From: Tolypothrix bouteillei VB521301
GTDB lineage: Bacteria; Cyanobacteriota; Cyanobacteriia; Cyanobacteriales; Nostocaceae
DNA length: 64,000 bases
Assembly (NCBI RefSeq): GCF_000760695.4
Contig: NZ_JHEG04000001.1
Coordinates: 6,702,204-6,766,203, forward strand
Direction of reading: 5' to 3'
Shown here: one piece after another, positions 9,119 through 18,048 of the stretch
Layout of the letters: each line of letters starts with the position of its first letter
Numbering within the stretch: position 1 is the stretch's first letter
Translations under genes and position numbers: made by a program
Notes under the pieces: model-generated
Told to the model about the DNA's origin: nothing
Database searches by the model: none
What the model saw: the letters and a program-made list of their open reading frames with translations, nothing else

Positions 9119-9536
9119 CTTTTTAACCTCTATCTTTTGTTTGCTGGCAGATACACCCCACTTTGTTATTCTTCTGCCAGAAACACTGATACAGATTAGT
9201 AAATTTAGTGATATTTTTTACTTTAATATAAATGAATCTTTTATGGAAGTCCTCAGCCAGCAATCTCGCAATCCTATCTGAGATCTAAACAAGGGAGATA
9301 AGGAGGATAAGGAAGAGGTGTTTGTCAATCATTTAGGACTGCTATATTACTGAGGCTCGTCCCTTCGGGTTCGCCCTTCGTGTCCTTAAAGGTACCCACT
9401 GAGGTACGCGCATAATGGGACATATTATAAAGTTTTGTAAAGCAAGCTGTAGAAAACTTTAATTTACTCAGGGTTCAGACTCAACTTAAACTTGACTGTT
9501 CAAATGAAAACATTCTCTAAAGGTCATTAATGGGCG
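9119..9536. other. Intergenic region with dispersed repeat copy
   Basis: Holds the first copy of a 36-base dispersed repeat (9311-9346), a CCCTTCGGGTTCGCCC-type palindromic repeat (about 9361-9380) and otherwise AT-rich sequence. No gene is visible. Confidence 0.5.
9311..9346 (+). repeat. Dispersed 36-base repeat, copy 1
   Basis: GGAAGAGGTGTTTGT followed by a CATTTAGGACTGC segment. It matches 13839-13874 at 32 of 36 positions by my count and is preceded in both places by AAGG-rich sequence. Confidence 0.6.
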
Positions 9537-10454
9537 CTAATTTCCAAAAATGCTCAGCCCCAAGTCTTGGGATATAGCTTCAACAAAAGCAAGTGCCGCA
9601 ACAGGGTTACCTGCATTGTCTAACGCAGGGCTGTAGCAAGCGATCGCCCCGCGACCCGGTACCACAGCTAATAGTGCGCCACCGACCCCGGATTTTATAG
9701 GTAAACCGATCTGTAAAGCATATTGAGGAGAAGCTTCATACAATCCGCAGGTGAGCATCAGTGCATTCACATAACGGCGATACTGGGTTGCAACTCGTCC
9801 ATTTTCACACGCTAGAAGTAAACCCAGACGGGCTAAATCTTCTACCGTCCCCGACAAACAGCATATTTGCTCGTAAGTGTCAATCGCTTTTTCTATATCC
9901 TCAAGATACCCTGCTTGAGCAAGATAACGGGCAATATCTCGATTGACTTGAGAATTTACCAAACGCACGGAAGCCAGCATGACCTCGTCTAACTCAAGTT
10001 GACACCCAGCTCGCTGATTCAACCACTGACACAAATGTTGGCTGCGATCGCTAGCGCTCTTTCCTGGTAACTTATCAGCAAGGGTAATTGCTCCACTATT
10101 AATCATTGGATTGCGAGGTCTTCCACGATCTTTGACCAGTTGCTCTAAAGAATTAAAAGCAACATCAGATGGTTCAACCCCAACCCACTGAAAAACAGTT
10201 TCTGTTCCTAAATGTTGTAGCAAATACAGCAGTGAAAATGGCTTAACTGCGCTCATGAGGGGGAAAATACAAGAAGTCTCACCCTCGCTATAAACTGACC
10301 CTTTTGCACAAAGAACGCAAACTGCAAACAAATTGGCATCAGCCAATGCCAATTGTGGAATGCGATCGATGACTTTTCCTTTACGTGCAAAGGTTCTAGC
10401 CTGCTGTACCCAAGCGGACAACTCGGTAGTGGTTAAAGTTTCCAATCCTCTCAT
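9537..10454 (-). CDS. glsA: Glutaminase (serine-dependent beta-lactamase-like fold)
   Basis: A 305-residue protein, the usual length for the GlsA family, which hydrolyses L-glutamine to L-glutamate and ammonia in the cytoplasm. The catalytic Ser-x-x-Lys is S68-AV-K71 (PLMSAVKPF). Other conserved segments are GRPRNPMINSGAI (about 111-123), VNSQVNRDIARYLA, and LPIKSGVGGALLAVVPGRGAI near the C-terminus, where K and S/G residues shape the active site. The ATG start at 10454 fits family N-termini. It is monocistronic on the minus strand, divergent from the thioredoxin/NHL gene. No perfect NtcA box (GTA-N8-TAC) is visible upstream. Confidence 0.93.
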   Translation of the reverse strand: MRGLETLTTTELSAWVQQARTFARKGKVIDRIPQLALADANLFAVCVLCAKGSVYSEGETSCIFPLMSAVKPFSLLYLLQHLGTETVFQWVGVEPSDVAFNSLEQLVKDRGRPRNPMINSGAITLADKLPGKSASDRSQHLCQWLNQRAGCQLELDEVMLASVRLVNSQVNRDIARYLAQAGYLEDIEKAIDTYEQICCLSGTVEDLARLGLLLACENGRVATQYRRYVNALMLTCGLYEASPQYALQIGLPIKSGVGGALLAVVPGRGAIACYSPALDNAGNPVAALAFVEAISQDLGLSIFGN

Positions 10455-10593
10455 GTAACATCAGTTATAATGCGGGACTTATAGCCGCTCAAACTCCCCA
10501 TCAGTTAAAAAGGGTAAAGTATAAAAAATAGGTGTAGCATGAATTGAGTTTAAGATCTACTTTATACTTCATCCTTCATACTTTATACTTCAG

Positions 10594-12105
10594 ATGATGC
10601 CCCGTGTTAGAGCACCCGAACTCCCTCAAAATCAACCTTGGCTGAATGCGGAAAAACCATTGTCTCTTAAAGAACTGAGGGGGAGAGTTATTCTTCTAGA
10701 CTTTTGGACATACTGTTGTATCAACTGCCTGCACATCCTACCAGATCTAAAATATCTAGAACAAAAATATAAAGATAGCTTGACAGTTATTGGCATACAT
10801 AGTGCTAAATTTAACAATGAGAAGGAAAGCGAAAACATCCGTCAAGCCATTTTACGTTACGATATTGAACATCCCGTTTTAGTGGACAGCGGTTTTAAGG
10901 TTTGGCAAGAGTATGCCGTGCGTGCTTGGCCAACATTAATCGCGATCGATCCAGAAGGTTACGTTATTGGCTCTGTATCTGGTGAAGGCAATCGTGATGT
11001 TTTAGATGAACTCATACAAAAGTTAATTCTCCAACATCAAGAAAAAGGCACGATGAATTTTCAAGAACTCAGCCTCACTTTAGAAAAACAGCGCCAACCA
11101 CTTGTGACGCCCCTAGCCTTTCCCGGTAAAGTTCTGGCTACTAATGATGTTTTATTTATTGCTGATTCGGGGCATCATCGTCTTGTGATAAGTCGTATCA
11201 ACGGGCAAATATTACATACAATTGGCATCGGACAACCAGGATTAACCAACGGTTCTTTCAATGAATGTCAGTTTTCTGCGCCTCAAGGAATGGCATTTGA
11301 TGACGACAAGCAACTTTTATACGTTGCTGATACGGAAAATCACGTAATTAGAAGAGTCGATCTCAAACACCAGATTGTAGAAACCATCGCTGGAACAGGT
11401 CAACAAAGCCGCAATATTCGTCCTCACAGTGGGGTTGCAACAGAAACAGCATTGAATTCTCCTTGGGATCTGCAAAAAGTTGGAAACAGCTTATTTATTG
11501 CTATGGCTGGTTCTCATCAAATTTGGGAAATGAATTTGGCAACTGGTATTGTGAGAACTTATGCTGGTACTGGTGCGGAAGCTTGTGTTGATGGTACTCT
11601 AACCGAGTCTACCTTTGCCCAACCCAGCGGAATCACGACAGATGGACGAGACTTATACGTTGCTGACAGTGAGGGAAGTACGATTCGCGCTGCGGGACTG
11701 GTTGAACCTTTAACAGTCAGAACTGTTTGCGGTAGTGGTGATTTGTTCGGTTTTGGTGATGTTGACGGACAGGGTTTTGATGTCAGGTTGCAGCACTGTT
11801 TGGGAGTCGAATATGCCCAAAATTTTTTGTGGGTAGCCGACACCTACAACCACAAGATTAAACTTGTCAATCCTCAAAGCGGTAATTGTCAAACTGTTCT
11901 TGGAGATGGTATTGCGGGTTTGCTGGACGGTCAAGGTAAAAATACTCGTTTTTCCGAACCTTCAGGATTGAGTGTTATAGGTTCTGAATTATATATTGCT
12001 GATACAAACAATCACACTATTCGTCGTGTCGATTTAAATACTTTTACGGTCACAACAGTGCAATTCCCAAGTCTGTGTTCTCCAAATTTGTGCATTCCAA
12101 ATTGA
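10594..12105 (+). CDS. Thioredoxin-like domain plus NHL beta-propeller protein
   Basis: A 503-residue protein of the NHLRC2-like type. Residues about 1-145 form a thioredoxin/TlpA-like domain with WTYCCINC (CxxC at Cys42-Cys45), the conserved cis-Pro context RAWPTLIAID, and a KELRGRVILLDFW strand. Residues about 160-500 contain repeated NHL blades (ADSGHHRLV, ADTENHVIRRVDL, ADTYNHKIKLV, ADTNNHTIRRVDL). No signal peptide is visible, so it is probably cytoplasmic. The family is thought to act in thiol redox reactions, with the propeller as interaction platform; the substrate is unknown. Two ATG codons are adjacent at the start. It is divergent from glsA, and the TnpB element begins about 15 bases after its stop. 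Confidence 0.85.
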   Translation: MMPRVRAPELPQNQPWLNAEKPLSLKELRGRVILLDFWTYCCINCLHILPDLKYLEQKYKDSLTVIGIHSAKFNNEKESENIRQAILRYDIEHPVLVDSGFKVWQEYAVRAWPTLIAIDPEGYVIGSVSGEGNRDVLDELIQKLILQHQEKGTMNFQELSLTLEKQRQPLVTPLAFPGKVLATNDVLFIADSGHHRLVISRINGQILHTIGIGQPGLTNGSFNECQFSAPQGMAFDDDKQLLYVADTENHVIRRVDLKHQIVETIAGTGQQSRNIRPHSGVATETALNSPWDLQKVGNSLFIAMAGSHQIWEMNLATGIVRTYAGTGAEACVDGTLTESTFAQPSGITTDGRDLYVADSEGSTIRAAGLVEPLTVRTVCGSGDLFGFGDVDGQGFDVRLQHCLGVEYAQNFLWVADTYNHKIKLVNPQSGNCQTVLGDGIAGLLDGQGKNTRFSEPSGLSVIGSELYIADTNNHTIRRVDLNTFTVTTVQFPSLCSPNLCIPN

Positions 12106-12117
12106 GTCAGTCATGAG

Positions 12118-12250
12118 GGTGTTGACACTCTCCGCCCTATAAGGGCGAAGATTCTTCAATCACAGACCCAACTTGCTGATACAGGATTTCTCCAGTATGA
12201 GTAGAGGTCGAATCTCCTGAAGCGTTCGGATAGTAGATCCAAGTTCCCGT
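12118..12250 (-). ncRNA. Probable omega RNA region at the 3' end of tnpB
   Basis: In this family the guide RNA spans the end of the tnpB frame and the right-end hairpin, with the guide just outside the element. The hairpin at 12133-12147 fits that position; guide bases would be read on the minus strand below about 12121. The location is inferred from family behaviour; the 5' limit is not visible. Confidence 0.4.
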
Positions 12251-13431
12251 ATGCCCTACGGTACTCAAGGCTAATTTCAGAATATTGATAGCGGCATTCG
12301 AGTCTCTATCTATTACAAAGCCGCATTCGCAAACATGGGTTCTTGTAGATAAAGATTTTTTGACTATTGCGCCACAACTGAAGCATTCTTGAGAAGTGTA
12401 GGCGGGGTTAACCGCAACAGTTATCCTGCCAAACTTCACCCCAAAATACTCCAACCATTTTCTGAATTTATACCAACCAGCATCATTAATAGATTTAGCG
12501 AGACAGTGATTTTTCACTAAATTTTTAATCCTCAAATCTTCATAGGATACCAAGTCGTGAGATTGGATTACGCAACGCGCCAGTCTCTTGGCGTGTTCTT
12601 CACGTTGCCTACTTATTTTGAGGTGTACTCGCCCTAATTTATTAATAGCTTTCTTACGGTTGGCAGAGCCTTTCTTTTTACGAGAAACGCGCTTTTGTCT
12701 AAATTTTAGACGTTTCTCTCCTGTGCGATAAAACCTTGGGTTAGGTTCACTATGTCCATTGCTGTCGGTATAGAATTCTTTAAGTCCTACATCCAAACCA
12801 ATGGTTTTCCCTGTGGGTTGTGTTTCTAATTTGTTGTCTACACTAATCAGAAATTGAACATAATACCCATCAGCACGACGAACTAATCTAACTCGTTTTA
12901 CCTGTTCTAATTGGTAGAAGTTTAAATCCCATGTTCCTTTCAGCTTGAGCGTACCAATACCTTTTTTGTCGGTGAAGGTTATTTGTTTCCTGGTCTCGGA
13001 AAGTGACCACCCAGAGGTTTTATACTCCACTGAGCGAGAATTTTTCTTGAACTTTGGATATCCCTTTTTACCCGGAACAGACTTTTTGCAGTTGTCGTAA
13101 AAACGAGCAATAGAACTATAAGCCCGTTCAATAGAAGCTTGGCAAGCACTAGAATTCAGAGCTTTTACAAATAGGAATTCTCTTCTCAATGACTTACTAA
13201 GGCGATACATTTCTTTTTGTCCCACGCCTCGATTATCCATCCAAAAACGGATACTCTTATTGCGAACAAATTGAGCCGTCCTAATCGCCTCATCAATGGC
13301 AGTATATTGAGTCGTTTTCCCTTTGGCTTTGAATTCTAAAACAATCATTTTCCGTGGAAAACTTCTACGCAAAATATTATAACACAAATAAAGTCGCCCT
13401 AGAAGGGCGAGGCTTTAGACCCATTCTCTTG
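12121..13431 (-). mobile_element. IS200/IS605-type element carrying only tnpB (IS1341-like)
   Basis: A tnpB gene flanked by subterminal hairpins CGCCCT-ATA-AGGGCG (12133-12147, right end in the tnpB direction) and TCGCCCT-AGA-AGGGCGA (13394-13410, left end). There are no terminal inverted repeats or target duplications, as expected for this family. The proposed right end is at GTTGACACTC (12121) and the left end near 13431, next to TTTAC on the minus strand (13432-13436), a candidate target-adjacent motif; the exact ends are inferred. No tnpA is present, so movement would need a transposase from elsewhere. Confidence 0.75.
12137..13348 (-). CDS. tnpB: TnpB-family RNA-guided nuclease
   Basis: 403 residues from the ATG at 13348, which follows a GGAAA ribosome binding site; the open frame extends upstream to a TTG inside the left-end sequence. 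The RuvC-like catalytic residues appear intact: Asp186 (TIGLDVGLKEF), Glu270 (SYEDLRIKN) and Asp347/Asp349 (IDRDSNAAINIL). The zinc-binding cysteines are Cys322, Cys325, Cys340 and Cys342. TnpB proteins are guided by an RNA (omega RNA) made from the 3' end of their own element and cut DNA next to the element's target motif. The reading frame is full length, so the protein may be active. It lies in a non-coding gap and disrupts no gene. Confidence 0.9.
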   Translation of the reverse strand: MIVLEFKAKGKTTQYTAIDEAIRTAQFVRNKSIRFWMDNRGVGQKEMYRLSKSLRREFLFVKALNSSACQASIERAYSSIARFYDNCKKSVPGKKGYPKFKKNSRSVEYKTSGWSLSETRKQITFTDKKGIGTLKLKGTWDLNFYQLEQVKRVRLVRRADGYYVQFLISVDNKLETQPTGKTIGLDVGLKEFYTDSNGHSEPNPRFYRTGEKRLKFRQKRVSRKKKGSANRKKAINKLGRVHLKISRQREEHAKRLARCVIQSHDLVSYEDLRIKNLVKNHCLAKSINDAGWYKFRKWLEYFGVKFGRITVAVNPAYTSQECFSCGAIVKKSLSTRTHVCECGFVIDRDSNAAINILKLALSTVGHTGTWIYYPNASGDSTSTHTGEILYQQVGSVIEESSPL

Positions 13432-13460
13432 GTAAATTTCTCTCCTAACTTTTTTTAAGA

Positions 13461-13793
13461 ATGACTATGAGCATCATTTTACATATTACTCAAAAAGAAC
13501 AGTGGGAACAAGCAAAACGTGATGGAGTTTATCGCGGAGATACTCTTGATTCTGAGGGCTTTATTCACTGTTCTCAACCAAAACAAGTGATAAAAGTCGC
13601 AAATACTTTTTTCTACAATCAACAGGGATTGGTACTTCTTTTCATTGAGTCTAATAAAGTTAGCTCGGAAATTCGTTATGAAGGCGTTGAGGAAGGCGAA
13701 CAATTTCCTCACATTTATGGGGCTTTGAATGTTGATGCTGTGACACAGGTGATTGACTTTCAGCCAGGTGAGGATGGTTTTTTTAAAGAGTAG
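13461..13793 (+). CDS. DUF952 family protein
   Basis: A 110-residue protein with the DUF952 pattern: ILHITQKEQWEQAKRDG at the start, GFIHCSQPKQVIKVAN in the middle (conserved FIHCS), and FPHIYGALNVDAV near the end. The family is widespread in bacteria and related to ADP-ribosyl-transferase-like folds, but its reaction is not established. An ATG at 13461 and one at 13467 are both possible. Its upstream region abuts the left end of the TnpB element, so insertion may have changed its promoter. No operon partner is obvious; atzG follows 89 bases downstream on the same strand. Confidence 0.85.
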   Translation: MTMSIILHITQKEQWEQAKRDGVYRGDTLDSEGFIHCSQPKQVIKVANTFFYNQQGLVLLFIESNKVSSEIRYEGVEEGEQFPHIYGALNVDAVTQVIDFQPGEDGFFKE

Positions 13794-13838
13794 GAGGAAT
13801 TAGGAGGAATTTTCTTTACGAGCTGGTCAGGGGGACAA

Positions 13839-13874
13839 GGAAGAGGTGTTTGTAACTCATTTACGACTGCGATA
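13839..13874 (+). repeat. Dispersed 36-base repeat, copy 2
   Basis: Matches 9311-9346 at 32 of 36 positions. It ends directly before the atzG ribosome binding site, so it lies in that gene's leader. Confidence 0.6.
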
Positions 13875-13882
13875 GGAGAAAT

Positions 13883-14074
13883 ATGGAAGGGAAGGACTTT
13901 GAGGTAGAAGCCTACGTAGATTTAATGGTATCTCTGTTAGATTTAAAACTTAAGGATGAGTATCGCGATGGAGTCGTAGACAATTTTGAGAGAATTATGG
14001 CGATCGCTCAAGTTGTCAATGAGTTTCCCTTACCGGATGAACTAGAAGCTTCTACAGAGTTTCAACCAGGCTAG
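13883..14074 (+). CDS. AtzG-like small subunit (DUF4089)
   Basis: A 63-residue protein with VEAYVDLMVSLLDLKLKDEYRDGVVDNFERIMAIAQVV..FPLPDELE, the helical pattern of DUF4089/AtzG. In Pseudomonas cyanuric acid degradation AtzG forms a complex with the amidase AtzE (1-carboxybiuret hydrolase). Here the AtzE-like amidase lies downstream at 14797, which supports the pairing. TAGGAGAA before the ATG at 13883 is a good ribosome binding site. Unusually, a DUF4328 membrane protein gene is inserted between the two. The actual substrate in cyanobacteria is not known. Confidence 0.78.
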   Translation: MEGKDFEVEAYVDLMVSLLDLKLKDEYRDGVVDNFERIMAIAQVVNEFPLPDELEASTEFQPG

Positions 14075-14172
14075 CAACAGTTGTCACTATTGACAGTTAA
14101 GGAAATACACTGTGTTCTCATTCTTACTAGTACGGTTAAGATAAGGAGGGATCGTGCAGTGGGAACAATGTC

Positions 14173-14787
14173 ATGGAGAATTGGAAAATTTCTGCTTCCT
14201 CTCATTCAACGGGTGCAGGTAAACTGTTGGTGCTTTTGCTAAAGTTTCGTCTGGGATTTAGCTTTGTTGCTCTAGTGTTTTCTATAGTCGAAATCGCAAT
14301 ACCATCTCTTTATAAATTAGTTGTGATGCTTGATGGTTTGCAAGCAATGGTGGCATTTCTTGTTATTTTAAGTTCGTCTTTGGTTTTTCTAATTTGGTTA
14401 CACCGTTTTCATGCCGATCTTAAAGATGTATTTCCAGAATACCCAATTACACCCTGGGGAGCCATTGCTCGATTTATTATTCCCATCTATAGTCTTTGGG
14501 GAATTTGGAACACGCTATCTACCTTTGCTGACCGTCTACTACCTGAAGGTGGCGATTTAAGAAGTTTGAGCGAGCGCTTACGCTCGTGCATACCACTGTT
14601 TTATGTTTTCACGATCGCTTCTAATGCTTTAGCTCGTATAATGCTCAGTAATCCTCAACGACCAGTTTCACCTTGGGTGTCATTTCTTTCCTCTGCTGTA
14701 GAGGTCGGTCTGGTGATAACGTTACTGCAATTAACAAAAACCATGCAGACTGCACTGACTCAAAAAACCAAACGAGCGCTTATATAA
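14173..14787 (+). CDS. DUF4328 multi-spanning membrane protein
   Basis: A 204-residue protein with about five hydrophobic segments (about 24-44, 52-75, 92-113, 136-155, 170-190). The WLHRFHADLKDVFPEYPITPWGA and RFIIPIYSLWGIWNTL stretches are characteristic of DUF4328, a family of unknown function. The strong AAGGAGGG at 14143-14150 is too far from the ATG at 14173 to be its normal ribosome binding site, and I found no in-frame start nearer to it. It lies between atzG and the amidase gene with a 9-base gap to the latter, so co-transcription is likely. Confidence 0.7.
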   Translation: MENWKISASSHSTGAGKLLVLLLKFRLGFSFVALVFSIVEIAIPSLYKLVVMLDGLQAMVAFLVILSSSLVFLIWLHRFHADLKDVFPEYPITPWGAIARFIIPIYSLWGIWNTLSTFADRLLPEGGDLRSLSERLRSCIPLFYVFTIASNALARIMLSNPQRPVSPWVSFLSSAVEVGLVITLLQLTKTMQTALTQKTKRALI

Positions 14788-14796
14788 ATTTTGCCT

Positions 14797-16161
14797 ATGA
14801 ATGATGCTGTGGCTATAGCAACTGCTGTCAAACGCGGTCAGATCGGGGCGGTGGAAGTTGTTAAATCAGCTTTAGCAAAAATTGTAGAACGAGATGGCGA
14901 ACTCAATTGTTTTACTGCTGTGATGGCTGATACGGCTTTGACAGATGCAGAACGAATTGATAGAGAAGTTGCTCTCGGTCATCAAATGGGTTCTTTGGCT
15001 GGTGTCCCTTTCGCTGTGAAAAATCTGTTTGATATTGCTGGAGTCACAACGCTAGCAGGCGCAAAAATTAATGCTGAAAATTTTCCTGCAACACAAGATG
15101 CAACCGCAGTCTTCAAGCTTAAACAAGCGGGTGCTGTTCTGGTAGGTGCTTTGAATATGGATGAGTACGCTTATGGGTTTGTCACTGAAAATGCACATTA
15201 TGGCGCTACTCGCAATCCCCACGATCGCACGCGGGTGGCTGGAGGTTCATCGGGTGGTTCGGCTGCTGCGATCGCATCTGGCTTAGTTCCTCTGACTTTG
15301 GGTTCTGATACCAATGGTTCTATCCGCGTACCTGCGGCGTTGTGCGGCGTTTTTGGTTTGAAACCAACTTATGGAAGGCTGTCTCGCGCCGGTGTTGCTT
15401 TATTTTCTAGCAGTTTAGACCATATTGGTCCTTTTGCTCGTTCGGTACGCGATATTGCTACGGCGTTTGACGTGCTACAGGGAGAAGACGAGAGAGATCC
15501 AGTTTGTACAAAGCGTCCTCCCGAACTGTGTTTCCCACAAATCCTTCGCGGAATTGAGGGTTTAAGAATTGCTATTGCAGGAGAATATTTTGCTAAAGGA
15601 GCAAGCCCGGAAGCTTTGGAAGCCGTGCAAAGAGTTGCTGATGCTTTAGGAGTTACGAATTACATCACAATACCTGAAGCACATCGTGCTAGATCTGCAG
15701 CATTTGTGATTACAGCTTGTGAGGGCGCGAACTTACATTTGGAAAAATTACGCTCTCGCCCTCAAGATTTCGATCCCGCAACACGCGATCGCTTTCTTGC
15801 TGGTGCATTAATACCTAGTAGCTGGTACATTCAAGCACAGCGATTTAGGAGATGGTATCGAGATAAAGTACAAGAAATCTTCCAAAAGGTAGATGTTATT
15901 CTTGCACCTACTACACCTATTTCTGCTCCTCTTATTGGTCAGCAAACTATGATATTAGACGGAGAAGAAATTCTTGTCCGTCCTCACTTAGGATTATTTA
16001 CTCAACCCTTATCTTTTATTGGATTACCTGTTTTATCAGTTCCAATCCAACGTCCAAATACCTTACCATTGGGCGTACAGTTAATAGCTGCACCCTATAA
16101 TGAAGCATTGATTTTACGGGTAGCCGCTGTACTCGAGGCAATGGGAGTTGTATCCGTGTAA
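14797..16161 (+). CDS. AtzE-like amidase (amidase signature family)
   Basis: 454 residues from the ATG at 14797; a TTG two codons upstream is also possible. It is an amidase-signature enzyme with the Ser-cisSer-Lys triad: Lys75 (FAVKNLFD), the GGSSGGS loop (about 149-155) and Ser175 (GSDTNGSIRVPA). The N-terminus MNDAVAIATAVKRGQ and the overall length match the AtzE subfamily, which hydrolyses 1-carboxybiuret together with AtzG. The atzG-like gene upstream supports this. No atzD or atzF lies nearby, so the pathway is uncertain and another small amide or urea-type substrate is possible. It runs convergently with the LuxR-type regulator gene. Confidence 0.8.
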   Translation: MNDAVAIATAVKRGQIGAVEVVKSALAKIVERDGELNCFTAVMADTALTDAERIDREVALGHQMGSLAGVPFAVKNLFDIAGVTTLAGAKINAENFPATQDATAVFKLKQAGAVLVGALNMDEYAYGFVTENAHYGATRNPHDRTRVAGGSSGGSAAAIASGLVPLTLGSDTNGSIRVPAALCGVFGLKPTYGRLSRAGVALFSSSLDHIGPFARSVRDIATAFDVLQGEDERDPVCTKRPPELCFPQILRGIEGLRIAIAGEYFAKGASPEALEAVQRVADALGVTNYITIPEAHRARSAAFVITACEGANLHLEKLRSRPQDFDPATRDRFLAGALIPSSWYIQAQRFRRWYRDKVQEIFQKVDVILAPTTPISAPLIGQQTMILDGEEILVRPHLGLFTQPLSFIGLPVLSVPIQRPNTLPLGVQLIAAPYNEALILRVAAVLEAMGVVSV

Positions 16162-16195
16162 TTTTATAGAAGATCGCGACAATAGGTACAAAATG

Positions 16196-16879
16196 TTACT
16201 CTACCAACCCGTGCTTAATGGCATAACGGACTAACTCAGCGCGATTGCTTGTTGTTGTTTTTCTCAATAAACTGCTCACGTACTTCTCTACAGTCCGAGG
16301 ACTGAGATGTAGTTGTTGTCCCATTTCAGCATTAGAAAGACCGTGAGTTAAAAGCTCTAAAACTTCCTGTTCTCTTGAGGTTAATTCCGAAAATACTTGC
16401 GATTTTTGAATATGTGTAATTTGGGAGTAGTGAACATCCACAGGTTTTGTTGAAACGGAAGTTCCCACATTTTCACTCTGGGGAAAACGGTATTCAGATT
16501 GAATGATTTGCGATCGCTCTAAGAGATTGCGAATCGCTGCTGCTAACTCTTCTAATTCAAAAGGCTTGGGCAAGTAAAGATCGCATCCTGATTGGTAGCC
16601 CAGGATTCTTTCTTGAGTCTTTGTTCGTGCTGTTAACAGAATAACAGGAAGCAACCGGAAAGAAGGCTGCTGACGAACTCGCCTCACTAGTTCGTAACCG
16701 TTCATTTGTGGCATGACAATATCAGTGACTATTAAATCGGGATGGTATTGTTCTACCATCGCCAAAGCCTCTTGACCGTCATTTGCCGTAATGACTGAAT
16801 AGCCAGACAGTTCAAGATAATCGCTGATAGACAAACGAGTGCCCAGATCGTCATCCACTACAAGGATCTTCAAGGGCAT
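16196..16879 (-). CDS. NarL/LuxR-type response regulator
   Basis: 227 residues from the ATG at 16879, where the receiver begins (MPLKILVVDDD); an in-frame TTG 57 bases upstream would add an unsupported leader. Receiver: DDD pocket, Asp53 (IVTDIVMP), Lys in LPKPF. A linker (about 130-160) leads to a LuxR-type helix-turn-helix (LTSREQEVLELL, SNAEMGQQLHLSPRTVEKYVSSLL). The layout resembles plastid Ycf29/TctD-like regulators and their cyanobacterial relatives. It should bind DNA once phosphorylated; there is no kinase next to it. It runs convergently with the amidase gene. Confidence 0.88.
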   Translation of the reverse strand: MPLKILVVDDDLGTRLSISDYLELSGYSVITANDGQEALAMVEQYHPDLIVTDIVMPQMNGYELVRRVRQQPSFRLLPVILLTARTKTQERILGYQSGCDLYLPKPFELEELAAAIRNLLERSQIIQSEYRFPQSENVGTSVSTKPVDVHYSQITHIQKSQVFSELTSREQEVLELLTHGLSNAEMGQQLHLSPRTVEKYVSSLLRKTTTSNRAELVRYAIKHGLVE

Positions 16880-17617
16880 GGACAGTACACCCCTAGCATT
16901 TTTTACCAATAAGTTTGCTCGCTCAAGCACTATCAATAAATACAGATAAAAATAGTACTCCTATGTTTCATACTATGACATGATTCTCAATGAATCACTT
17001 CTCAATAGTAAATCTACTGGTTCTAACTTAAAATTTTTAAGTTAGTTTTGCACTAAAACGAACACTAACAATCATTGGCACATTCTTACATCTTTTCCTG
17101 TATCACCGGTGACACATCTTTTAAGACATATTTTATCGAATAGAGGCCAAGTTAGGTCGAGTCCATTAACTCTGGAAAATTAAGTATAAATCTCTAGTAC
17201 ACTTTCGCTGAAATCAAAGAATATAGATAAAATTGTACGTAAGACTTTACTACTCCAGTAAATTGTATCAAGAATCTTTGGTTTTAATTTGGTAGATCCA
17301 CTTCAGAGGGGAATATTGCTCGTATCTTACACTACATGAGTCTCTTAATTTTACAAACAGCCGTAAAAAACCTGGCTGTTTGCTAACGGTAATAATTCGC
17401 ATAGGGTATATTTTAACATATCAACAACCTAAGTTTCGATTCATGCTTGAAGAGTTTGTGTAATTTTATTCTTGGGGGAGTTGAGGTACGAGAGATTGGT
17501 TGTTGAGCATAGAATATATTTTGAGCAGTACTACCTGGATGACTCGTGAGTTAACAATAGGTATTTTGCTTACCACATCTATAATTAGTTAATCAAAGCT
17601 TACTTGGATAATCGATT
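16880..17617. other. Long AT-rich divergent intergenic region
   Basis: 738 bases between the LuxR-type regulator and ybaB, which point away from each other, so promoters of both should lie here. The only clear structure is a hairpin CAAACAGCC/GGCTGTTTG (17354-17382) without a T-run. No gene seen. Confidence 0.5.
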
Positions 17618-17968
17618 ATGACAGGAAAAGGACAGGGATTTGGTTTCGGCTTGGGCAAAATGAAAGAATTGGCTGACGCTTTTAAAAAAGCACAGCAGGT
17701 TCAAGAAGGCGCAAAGCGGCTTCAAGAGGAATTAGAGCAAATGGAGATTCAGGGGGAAGCTGGTGGAGGTTTGGTTAAGGTTATTGTCAGTGGTAACCAA
17801 GAACCCAAGCGAGTGGAAATTTCTCCTAACGCTATCAATGAAGGAGCAGATGTACTCTCCGACCTCGTTACTGCGGCTATGAAGGACGCTTACTACAAAT
17901 CTACGGCAACAATGCGCGAACGCATGGAAGAACTCACCAGTGGTCTAGAACTTCCTGGGTTCCAGTAA
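17618..17968 (+). CDS. YbaB/EbfC nucleoid-associated protein
   Basis: A 116-residue protein of the YbaB/EbfC family. A Gly-rich N-terminus ([21 protein letters not shown]) precedes the helical dimer region and the family's central strand segment [25 protein letters not shown], then [18 protein letters not shown]. The family forms dimers that bind DNA without strong sequence preference and compact the nucleoid. The ATG at 17618 fits the family start. The LMW phosphatase follows after 80 bases on the same strand; such pairing is plausible but not proof of an operon. Confidence 0.92.
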   Translation: MTGKGQGFGFGLGKMKELADAFKKAQQVQEGAKRLQEELEQMEIQGEAGGGLVKVIVSGNQEPKRVEISPNAINEGADVLSDLVTAAMKDAYYKSTATMRERMEELTSGLELPGFQ

Positions 17969-18048
17969 TTTTGTCGTAAGTCACAAGTCATTTGTCATTA
18001 GTCGTATTCTAATGACAAAGGACCATGGACAAAGGACAAAAAATATTT

